From: Pontibacter akesuensis
GTDB lineage: Bacteria; Bacteroidota; Bacteroidia; Cytophagales; Hymenobacteraceae
NCBI RefSeq assembly: GCF_001611675.1
Contig: NZ_CP014766.1
Location: 3,038,001 to 3,102,000 of the forward strand
Direction: 5' to 3'
Length of the DNA: 64,000 nucleotides
Below the pieces are notes generated by a model. It saw only the letters and a list, made by a program, of their open reading frames with translations. It did no database searches and was not told where the DNA came from. Positions 45,076-53,400 of the stretch are shown here, one piece after another. Position numbers and translations under genes: made by a program. Within the stretch, counting starts at the first letter, position 1; every line of letters begins with the position of its first letter.

Positions 45076-45618
45076 TTAAAGGCTTTTCAGGAAATCTTCG
45101 TCCAGCGGTGGCAGTTCATCATCGTCCTCCTCCGAATGCTGGGCATCCCAGTCAATTTGGGCAAACAACTCCAGGCCTTCAAATATCAGCTCATCCAGTT
45201 CCTCTTTAGAGCCAGCATCCAGTGTGCGCTCAAACAGATGCAGAATCTCCTCACGCGCCGGGTTTACAAAAATCTCGTGGTACAGGTGATCGAAGGCTGC
45301 GATGCGCTTCTGCACCACTTTATCGATCTCCTGCGTGCTCTTCGCTTTAATGGCGTCCTGTAGCACCTCCAGTACCTCCTGGCTCTTTTCGTTGTCAGCC
45401 AGGCGCAGGAACGCTTTCACAAAGGCAATGGCGATGCCCAGCCGCAGGCGCTCAAAACGGAAGTTCAGGTTGTCCCGGCTATCGCCTTTGGCGGTCTGTG
45501 CCATGCGCAGGGCACGCTCCAGTTCCTGGTAAACTGCCGGGGCACCCTCGGCAATTACATTGGGAGTGTCTGTGTCGAAGGCCGTTTGCAGGAGCAGTTC
45601 AAAGCTTTTGGCGCTCAT
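45076..45618 (-). CDS. Conserved acidic helical protein of unknown function
   Basis: About 180 residues from ATG 45618 (MSAKSFELLLQTAF); the frame continues to 45657 without secretion features. It is rich in Glu, Asp, Leu and Ala, and is predicted mainly helical (YQELERALRMAQTAKGDSRDNLNFRFERLRLGIAIAFVKAFLRLADNEKSQEVLEVL). The tail is very acidic (HSEEDDDELPPLDEDFLKSL). It has no membrane segment, so it is cytoplasmic. The gene precedes queA with a 34-bp gap and may be co-transcribed. I recognise no family. Confidence 0.72.
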   Translation of the reverse strand: MSAKSFELLLQTAFDTDTPNVIAEGAPAVYQELERALRMAQTAKGDSRDNLNFRFERLRLGIAIAFVKAFLRLADNEKSQEVLEVLQDAIKAKSTQEIDKVVQKRIAAFDHLYHEIFVNPAREEILHLFERTLDAGSKEELDELIFEGLELFAQIDWDAQHSEEDDDELPPLDEDFLKSL

Positions 45619-45763
45619 ATTGGTAGTGTTTAGGTACTTCTCTTTTAGAAAGTGCAAAGGTAAGGGATTATCTGCAAATGGGTAGCGGGTGTGGGGACAA
45701 GTGATTTTTTGGAATGATCAACCCACTCCTTACCCCTCCGAGGAGGGGAATTATCTCCTACTG

Positions 45764-45805
45764 TACTTATACTTATACTTATACTTATACTTATACTTAT
45801 ACTTG
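45764..45805. repeat. Tandem hexamer array, six TACTTA plus one TACTTG
   Basis: Seven consecutive 6-bp units. The joints create six overlapping copies of TATACTT, the over-represented heptamer of this window. The length is a multiple of three, but there is no ORF. It is inserted inside a repeat B copy, and the inverted copy at 39130-39262 has a single TAAGTATA at the equivalent place. Confidence 0.9.
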
Positions 45806-45946
45806 CCGCAAAGCCAACGGCGCGAATCTCCAGATTCGTGACGTAGGGTGAAGGTGGAGTCTCCGACTCCACTGGCCCGCAGGGACAAGTATAGCGGCTG
45901 TCAGCGAAGTATAGAAGCTGTACTTTAAACTCAGTCAAACAAAAAA

Positions 45947-46019
45947 ACTGTCATCCCGAAAAAAGTGAGAGGTCTATCCGGACTTGTGAATAGATTTCTC
46001 CTTTCGTCGAAATGACAGT
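45947..46019. repeat. 73-bp element with 8-bp inverted ends
   Basis: ACTGTCAT at 45947-45954 faces its reverse complement ATGACAGT at 46012-46019. The reverse strand reads as a TGTCATTTCGACGAAAGGAG-type element of the sort scattered in many Bacteroidota genomes (from memory). It is a candidate miniature mobile or regulatory element. Only one copy lies in the window. Confidence 0.55.
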
Positions 46020-46096
46020 CATGTTGTGGAATAACAGTGGTTATGATAGAAGCGGGTAGCGCATGATTTCTAGGACTCCACCCGCTCCATCAAACC

Positions 46097-48685
46097 TTAA
46101 TGTGCGTCCTCTGTGCGGGCAGAGCCACCGCTGATGATCTGGCCGAAGAAGATGCTGTTCAGGAACAACTTGTTTGTGCCATACCAGAAGGCGCGGAAAT
46201 TTGGATTATCCGGCATCACAATCACCTTTCCGGCACCTAGCGCCGATACATCCACGGCAGCGGTGTTTTTCAGCTGCTGCAGGTTAGGCTTGGAGATATA
46301 ACCGGCCATCAGCGGGTTAGCAGTATACATCACCGGGTTGGCGTAAGGGCTTTTGGAGCGTTCCATAAACAAGGTGTTGCTGCGGAAAATCGGCATCTGC
46401 GCATCGGTGTAACCGTAGGCCAGCGGGTGTGTCAGGTCCAGCTTCGTCTCGAAAATAGCACCGCCTATCACTTGTGCGCCATTGGTGTTATCCATGATGG
46501 CGTACGGTTTTTGAGCCACCGTGTCTTTTTCGCTCTGCTTAAAGGTAATGTTGCCGATGCCGTTATCCGACAGCCAGCGGGCTGCCTCGCCCAGGCCAAC
46601 CACCGTGCCGCCCTGCTGTACCCAGCTACGCAGCTTATCTTTGGAGATGCTGCTGCCATAGTTTCCGTCTGACAGCACGATCACGTTATACTTGTTCAGG
46701 GCCATGCGGTTAAAGTCGTCGGTCTTCACCAGCGTTGGGCGCATGTCAAAGCGATTGTCGAGCAGGTGCCAGGCTTCGCCCGCATCGTAGCTGTTCACGC
46801 CGTCGCCGATCAGCATCATGACCTTTGGCTGCACCAGGTTCTGCATCATCGGGCTCCCCAGCTTTATGCCGCTTGGGTTGAAGCCCGTGTTCATGGCGTG
46901 TACCTGCAGTGCGTTTTGCTGCGCCAATTCCTGTAGCAAAGTATGGAGCCTGTCAGCATCCATCGGTTGGCCGGTTACAGGTATCAGGATGGTGCCGTAG
47001 TCGAACTGCTCACCGCCGGCAGTCGCGAATTTATCGGTGGCTACTTTGGTGGCGATGCCGTGGTCCATCAGCTGGTTCAGGAGGCGCGGCGCATAGTAGC
47101 CGTGCCACTCAAAGGCGTAGGCGTAGTCGCTTTTTCCGCCCACAACCTCACCTTTTGGCAAGGTCAAACTGTCTACCTTCGCACCCAACTGGTTGCCCTT
47201 GAAATTGCGTGACGATAGCGCGGCATGCTCCAAATCGAAGGCTAGCGGGAAAGTCCAGGCTGAGATGTCGTAGAAAAGGCTATCCTGGAACGTGGTACGC
47301 TTCTCAAACATCGCCTCGATCAGCCGGTACTGCGGCTGCTCCGTCGGTACGATGTAGGCGTTCTCCGGCGTGTAGGTCACGTTGTTGATCGTGAAGCTTT
47401 CCTTCGGGCGGTACACGTCTATCTGGTGTTGCCTGATGATCTCGGCCAGGTGAAAGGCCCGTGCCTTGTCCAGCTCAGAGCCAAACACATAGGCCTTTGT
47501 CTTCGCCTTTTTCGCCTCATTTAAAGCGTTTTTATAGAAGTCGCGCTGGTGCGTGAGCAGCTCCTCGCGCATGGCCTGGGCCGCCTCCAGGGTAGAGAGG
47601 GTAGTGGTGAATTGGTTACGGATGGTGAACGGAAACGTGAGCACACCATTATCGCTTTCCTGCGCATGGCCGCGCGAGCTCGCCTGCTCAAACAGGATGC
47701 CTACCGCGCCGTTCACATCCGGGTAAGTAGAGCCCTTGCCGTAGTAAAAGTCATCGTAGCTCTCCTCAGTATAATAAAAGGAGCCGATCTTGTCCAGCGC
47801 CTTGGCATGGTAGGTGCCAATCTTCTGCGTCAGCTTAAAGTTATTCTCCGGTGTGAGCGGGTTGTTGCGGCTCGGAATGCCTGGCTGGAAAAAGAACGTA
47901 GCATTAGTGCCCATCTCGTGGTGGTCCGTCAGCACGTTCGGCTTCCACTCGTGGAACTTCGCCAACCTGCCCTTCGACTCAGGATGCTGCAGCGGGAGCC
48001 AGTCGCGATTCAAATCGAACCAGTAGTGGTTGGTGCGGCCGCGTGGCCATACTTCGTCAAACTCGGCGCTGTTCGGGTCGGTCACCAGGTTTTTGCCGCG
48101 GTGCGTGTTCACCCAGCTGGCAAAGCGGTTCAGCCCGTCCGGGTTAATGGAGGGGTCTACCAAAATTACCGTCTCATTCAGCAGCTTCTCAATTTCCGGT
48201 CCCTGTGCCGCTGCCAGGTGGTATACGGCCAGCAGGGCAGCATTGGCGCCACTTGGCTCGTTGCCGTGCACGCTGTAGCCCATCCACACCACCGCAGGCA
48301 CCTTGCTGATGTCCACTTTGCCCGATTCGGACGGAACGGTAAGCTGGCGGTGCTGCTGCTTTATCTGGTCGATGTTCTGCTGGTTTTGGGTAGAGGTGAT
48401 GGTAAGCAGGTACAGCGGCCGGTTCTCGTGGGTGCGGGCATATTCTGTCAGGGTGATGCGGTCGGAGGCTGCGTCCATCTGGCGCATGTACATCACCAAC
48501 TGGTCGTGGCTCACGTGCCACTCGCCCACATTGTAGCCCAGGATGTCGTGGGGCGTTGGAATGCTGCTGTTGTAGGTGGTGCCGGCAGGCAGGTAGTAGG
48601 AGAGGGCCGTCTGAGACTGCTGTGCCTCAGCTGCAGGACCAAAGCCCAGCATGGCTGCCACAGCCAGTGCGTAGAATTTTTTCAT
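46097..48685 (-). CDS. M14 family zinc carboxypeptidase
   Basis: 862 residues with a signal peptide (FYALAVAAMLGFGPAAEAQ). The N-terminal peptidase domain (~40-380) has VWMGYSVHGNEPSGANAALLAVYHLA (HxxE zinc ligands, His and Glu), ILVDPSINPDGLNRFASWVNTHRG, VLTDHHEMGTNATFFFQPG (third His region) and VGILFEQASSRGHAQ with the likely catalytic Glu. The C-terminal half (~390-862) is a glutamine-amidotransferase-like Rossmann module (VMMLIGDGVNSYDAGEAWHLL, YNVIVLSDGNYG, GGTVVGLGEAARW). Secreted. It would trim peptides or peptidoglycan; substrate unknown. Transcribed alone. Confidence 0.9.
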   Translation of the reverse strand: MKKFYALAVAAMLGFGPAAEAQQSQTALSYYLPAGTTYNSSIPTPHDILGYNVGEWHVSHDQLVMYMRQMDAASDRITLTEYARTHENRPLYLLTITSTQNQQNIDQIKQQHRQLTVPSESGKVDISKVPAVVWMGYSVHGNEPSGANAALLAVYHLAAAQGPEIEKLLNETVILVDPSINPDGLNRFASWVNTHRGKNLVTDPNSAEFDEVWPRGRTNHYWFDLNRDWLPLQHPESKGRLAKFHEWKPNVLTDHHEMGTNATFFFQPGIPSRNNPLTPENNFKLTQKIGTYHAKALDKIGSFYYTEESYDDFYYGKGSTYPDVNGAVGILFEQASSRGHAQESDNGVLTFPFTIRNQFTTTLSTLEAAQAMREELLTHQRDFYKNALNEAKKAKTKAYVFGSELDKARAFHLAEIIRQHQIDVYRPKESFTINNVTYTPENAYIVPTEQPQYRLIEAMFEKRTTFQDSLFYDISAWTFPLAFDLEHAALSSRNFKGNQLGAKVDSLTLPKGEVVGGKSDYAYAFEWHGYYAPRLLNQLMDHGIATKVATDKFATAGGEQFDYGTILIPVTGQPMDADRLHTLLQELAQQNALQVHAMNTGFNPSGIKLGSPMMQNLVQPKVMMLIGDGVNSYDAGEAWHLLDNRFDMRPTLVKTDDFNRMALNKYNVIVLSDGNYGSSISKDKLRSWVQQGGTVVGLGEAARWLSDNGIGNITFKQSEKDTVAQKPYAIMDNTNGAQVIGGAIFETKLDLTHPLAYGYTDAQMPIFRSNTLFMERSKSPYANPVMYTANPLMAGYISKPNLQQLKNTAAVDVSALGAGKVIVMPDNPNFRAFWYGTNKLFLNSIFFGQIISGGSARTEDAH

Positions 48686-49204
48686 GTAATCAGGTTGTAG
48701 ATAAAGTATAGATCAGGTTGTTTCTGCAATTTCCTGTTTTAGAAAGGCTTTTGCAAGTATGAATGCGCTTAATCCGGTTGTGCATGCTTTGCTTCGGATA
48801 AACAGGATGAACGTCTTTTTGTCTGCATCAGGATTTACAGGATTTTTAGGATCGGCAGGATAAATAATTATGGAGTAGGATGACTTGATTTGGAACGCAA
48901 GGGAGGATACATTGTGAGCAGGCAAGACACAAGCGGGAGCTTGCGGCAGGGACGTTGTGAAAGCTCATATTTATACTTGTAAACGCTGTTAAGCCGCACT
49001 AACAAGTATAAGCGTGAAATCAAGTAAATGCATAGATTAAAGATGTGAGTGCGGGAGAAGATTTCCCTCCCTGGAGGGGCTGGGGGTGGGATCACAAATG
49101 CGAAAGAAAGCACAGCGAAGATAAAAATTTCAGGCAGCCTCAGCTATACTTGCTTTGAGTCAGATCAAGTATAATGTTCCTTTACCTACGTCTAAACAGT
49201 ACAA
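48686..49204. repeat. Intergenic region with two repeat-like elements
   Basis: At 48786-48880 the reverse strand carries repeated TCCTG words (TTTATCCTGCCGATCC, AAAATCCTGTAAATCCTG), a pattern seen in a scattered bacterial repeat family from memory. At 49061-49093 an inverted copy of the small palindromic unit occurs (CCCTCCCTGGAGGGGCTGGGGGTGGG). Four TATACTT/AAGTATA copies lie at 48967-49175. No credible gene was found. Confidence 0.6.
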
Positions 49205-49969
49205 TTATGAGGCTACCTTCGGTCTGCTGGCGGCAGCCTTCTTCCTGCGCCGGCCACCGCGGAAGCTGACAAAGTACAAGGCGAAACCGGATAGCACCGT
49301 CACCAGCCCCACCACGGAGAAAAGGCGCAGCAGCACGTTTCCAAAATTGTCGCGGCCCTCGTAGTCCATGGTGTGCAGCATCCACAGAAAGTCGAACAGG
49401 CGCCATTTGTTGTTCCGGAAGCTGATTACCTCCCCGCGCTCGGCAGCCACATACACGGTGGTGTTGGTAGGATGCTGCATGGTAACGGCGTAGGCCGGTA
49501 AAGGGCTCTCGCGGTATTCGTGGTGCCGGCCCACCTTGCCCTCAGTCAGCAACTCCACCTGCGCCACTTGTACTGGCTCGGCAAAGCGATCCAAGGCCAT
49601 TTTAATTGCTTCCTGCTCGGTGAGCGGCATGCGTAGCTGCCCTGAATCAGCCTCTGCCAGCTGTGTATGGGCCATTTTATGCCTGTAATACACCACCTGG
49701 TAAAGCGGCTCCCCTAACACCTCCACCAGCTTTATTGATTTTACCGAGTCTGCTTGGGGCAGCTGTGCCAGTACTGCAGCCGGAGAGGCAAGCGGCATGG
49801 CGGCACTGAAATTAGCCGGCGCTTTTTTCTGGTAATCGCCGTGTATCTCGTCTATGTCCGACCAGCTGAAGTATAGCCCACCCAATGTCCAGAAAATAAA
49901 CTGCATACCGGTGAACAGCCCCAGGTAGCGGTGCGATTTACGGATAAGGTAATGTTTGCTCTTGATCAT
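49205..49969 (-). CDS. PepSY-domain membrane protein
   Basis: 254 residues. RKSHRYLGLFTGMQFIFWTLGGLYFSWSDIDEIHGD is the first membrane segment with the HRxLG...G pattern of PepSY-associated proteins. Two PepSY-like regions follow: KSIKLVEVLGEPLYQVVY and ALDRFAEPVQVAQVELL...YAVTMQHPTNTTVYVAAERGEVISFRNNKWRLFDFLWMLHTMDYEGRDN. A second hydrophobic segment near 220-240 (LLRLFSVVGLVTVLSGFALYFVSF) precedes a basic tail. The family is often tied to metal, haem or redox handling at the inner membrane. Function here is inference. Confidence 0.85.
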   Translation of the reverse strand: MIKSKHYLIRKSHRYLGLFTGMQFIFWTLGGLYFSWSDIDEIHGDYQKKAPANFSAAMPLASPAAVLAQLPQADSVKSIKLVEVLGEPLYQVVYYRHKMAHTQLAEADSGQLRMPLTEQEAIKMALDRFAEPVQVAQVELLTEGKVGRHHEYRESPLPAYAVTMQHPTNTTVYVAAERGEVISFRNNKWRLFDFLWMLHTMDYEGRDNFGNVLLRLFSVVGLVTVLSGFALYFVSFRGGRRRKKAAASRPKVAS

Positions 49970-50473
49970 AGGGTAATTTAACGTTTCAACTTTAAGAGAA
50001 GCAAAGAGAGTAATCTGCTAAAAAAGCTTGTTTAAACACATTGCAAGCTGTTTCACAAGATAGTGGGAATATCGCAAAAAATAAATTGTCCCTTTCCAAT
50101 AAAATATTTAATAATGAGTGCAACTATTTATTGTCAAAAGGGTATCTATTCTTTAAATAGCCTAATGCAATATTTATAAAGTTTAAGCATGTATTAAAAC
50201 CTGCTCCTTTGCAAGTAGAATCGGAGTGCAACCGGCACAGCATTGTAAAAGCAGTTCAAATAGTAGAAACATAATTCATTCCGCCTAAAATTCAGGCGAT
50301 TATGACTGAAAGGTCATCATCTGGTGCAGCAAGTCGCTAAAAAGGCTTTCTGAACCGGCTAGTACTTTTTTGCCCTACGGTAAAGCATATAATGCTTTTG
50401 TTATATATGAACAAGCTTTTATCAATCAAAGGCACCCTTATGAACGCCTAGACCCAACGTTAACAAACCCTTT
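49970..50473. promoter_or_regulatory. Divergent 504-bp intergenic region before the giant adhesin gene
   Basis: AT-rich DNA between divergent genes, expected to carry the promoters of both. There is no exact consensus element, hairpin or small gene that I can defend. Unlike the spacers at 35, 41 and 45 kb, it contains no palindromic unit. Confidence 0.4.
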
Positions 50474-53400
50474 ATGAAAAAACTCTCTACCCATTTAAGT
50501 GCGAAAGCCCTTATCACCCGCTTTTACAAAGCACACGCAGCAGGATGGCTCCTGCTTTTGCTGTTGCTGGTGGCTAATGTAACCTCAGCGCAGACGATTT
50601 CCTCTATCAATCCCGAGTGTGCTACTGTTGGGACTGGATTCAGGATCACTGTCAATGGTAGTGGTTTCAATACAAGTGGATCTAACGCTGCAGTAATTTT
50701 AATAAATGGAACAGCAACTGATAGAGTAAGTGTATCATCTAACCAAGTCGTAGCTGATATTCCAGGTTCAGTTATTTCTTCTATAGGTAATTATGATGTT
50801 GTAGTAAGACAAACACAAGGACAACAAGTCCAGACTTCTAACACTTTTATTTTAAGAGTTATAGGAGCTCCTACAGCAGTGTCTACTCCAGCCGCAACTC
50901 GTTGTGGTCCTGGTCAGGTAACGTTAACTGTTTCAGGTGCTCCAGCAGGGGCGGCCTATCGCTGGTATAGTGTAGAGACTGGAGGTAATGCTATTAGTGG
51001 AGCAACAGGTGCTACTTATTCTCCATCAATAACAGCTAATACTTCTTATTGGGTATCAATGACTGCCCCGGGTGGCTGTGAAAGCGCAAGAACGCGCGTA
51101 GAGGCCGTTGTTAACCCAATTCCAACTGCACCAACAGTTTCAACTGCAACTCCAACGAGTCGCTGTGGTACTGGTACAGTAACAATCACAATGTCAGGAG
51201 CGCCTGCAAATGGAAGTTACCGTTGGTATACCTCGCCTAATGCTACTACACCTATAGATGGGGCTACAACAGCTACACTTACCACTCCAAGTATTGCTGC
51301 CGGAAGTAGTTTGACATACTATGTAAGCACCAGGAGTGCTGCAGGATGTGAGAGCACAAGAACTGCTGTTACAGCTACAGCAAATGCTATACCTGCCGCG
51401 CCTGCCGCACAAGACAGAGAACGCTGCGGACCTGGAACGGTAACGTTAGAAGTTTCCAGTCCTAATCCAAGTTTAACCTACCGTTGGTATACTTCTACGG
51501 GAATACTGCAAGCAACGGGTGTGTCTTTCACCACGCCAACTCTGACCTCTTCTACCACTTATTATTTAGCCGCAGTAGGAGCCGGTAATTGTGAGAGCGC
51601 TACCAGAACAGCTGTTACTGCCGGAGTACGACCAGCTCCTGTCGCTAATATCCTATCCGAGACACCACAATGTGATAACCCAGGCGGAAACAATGTTTTC
51701 GGTCTTGATGGCACCGTCGAAAACGGTAATCACGTGTGGGAAATTGTGAGTGGTGGCAACATCGCCACCATCAGCAACACAGACACATTTTCACCTCAGG
51801 TAACTGTTTCCCAACCGGGTACTGTTACTGTTCGCCTAACGGTTACGAGTCTTGCACCAGGATGCGAGCCTGCAGTTGATGAGATTGAGCTGGTAGTGAA
51901 CGAGCTGCCTGAAGCCGTTGCTACTACAAATGTACGCGGGGGAGAAGTATGTGGCTCGGGAAGAGTTACCTTGTCTATTATAGAGCCTGCTGCAAATATT
52001 ACGTACCGTTGGTATGAAGCTGCAACAGGAGGTACTTCCCTCGGAGAAGGTGCTACTTTCACAACAGGAGTTTTAACAGCATCAGACGTATTTTATGTGG
52101 CAGCGGTAAACAGCGCTGGTTGCGAAAGCGACCCGCGCGTAGCAGTTTCTGCCACTGTAAATCCACTGCCACAGGCTAGTATAGCTGCAGAGACGCCACA
52201 GTGCGAAAACACGGATGGACCAACTTTATTTGCCTTAACCGGTACCATCGCAAACGGTACATTTGTGTGGGAAATCATTGAAGGAGCAGACAGAGCTACA
52301 CTTGTGAACGCGACTTCCACTACTCCTACAGTGTCTGTGTCAGAACCAGGTACTGTAAGGGTTCGATTGACTGTATCAAGCACTAATTGTGGCGATGCTA
52401 CTGCTGAGGTTGCCCTGGTGGTAAACCAGGTGCCGGATGCATTAACAGATGCTAACGTAGAAGATGTGAGACGCTGTGGCCCCGGATCTGTGACTTTAGT
52501 AGCCTCTGGTGCGCCTGAAGGCGTTTCTTACCGATGGTATACAGCGCCAACAGGGGGTAGTCTTGTATTCACGGGTGCATCGTTTGCTACTCCTAATCTA
52601 ACTGCTTCCAGAACATATTATGTAGCGGCATATATACCAGCTACGGCTACAACAGGCTGCGAGAGTGACAGCAGAGTTCCTATAACAGCTGTTATTGAGG
52701 CCGTTCCGGTGGCCACCATCAGTACAGAAACACCACAGTGCGACAACCCGGGCGGAAATAACGTGTTTGGCATTACAGGCACAGCAGAAAACGGAACATT
52801 TACATGGGCAATTGTTAGTGGTAGCGAAATTGCTACAATAAGTGGAGAAAATACGCTAGCGCCACAGGTAACTGTTACTCAGCCGGGTACTGTTAGAATA
52901 CAACTTACTGTAGCTAACGAGGGAAGTTCTTGTAGCCCGGATGTTGAGGTGCTTGACCTGGTGGTTACACCTTTGCCTGAGCCGTTAACAGCAGCAAATG
53001 TAAATGGTGCGGAACGCTGCGGACCGGGCAATGTGACTTTGACTGCTTCAGGCGCCCCGGCAGGAGTATCTTACCGTTGGTATGCTGCTTCTTCTGGCGG
53101 ACAAGTGCTGGATTCAGATGGTTCGTTCACAGTGTCTGTAAACCAAACCACCACTTATTATGTAGCAGCTGTTAGCAACAATTGCGAGAGTACTAGCAGA
53201 GTGGCAGTTGTGGCTACAGTAAACCCTCTCCCTATAATCAGCGCTGGCGCCGACCAGAGAGTTTGTCCTGACGGAACAACCACAAACTTTACTTTAGCAG
53301 GTAGTATTAGTCCTGAAGGTGCTCCTGCTGCTGCTACCGATGGCATAGTATGGTCGGTGGTTAGTGGCACTGCTACCATCACCGCTAACACAGATCCACT

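Larger units (their letters stand above)
45619..46096. repeat. Intergenic repeat cluster: palindromic unit, TACTTA array, repeat B and an inverted-repeat element
   Basis: In order: a palindromic unit with CCCCTCCGAGGAGGGG (45718-45752), a hexamer array (45764-45805), repeat B hairpins GAATCTCCAGATTC (within 45819-45842) and GTGGAGTCTCCGACTCCAC (45854-45872 area), then a 73-bp element with ends ACTGTCAT and ATGACAGT (45947-46019). No gene is credible in this stretch. Confidence 0.8.

Noticed and set aside
45764..45805. CRISPR-like array
   Set aside because: Units are 6 bp without spacers and no cas gene is nearby; it is a simple tandem repeat.
47549..48700. 383-codon plus-strand open frame
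   Set aside because: It is antisense to the M14 carboxypeptidase, whose zinc motifs are clear; the shadow shows no domain.
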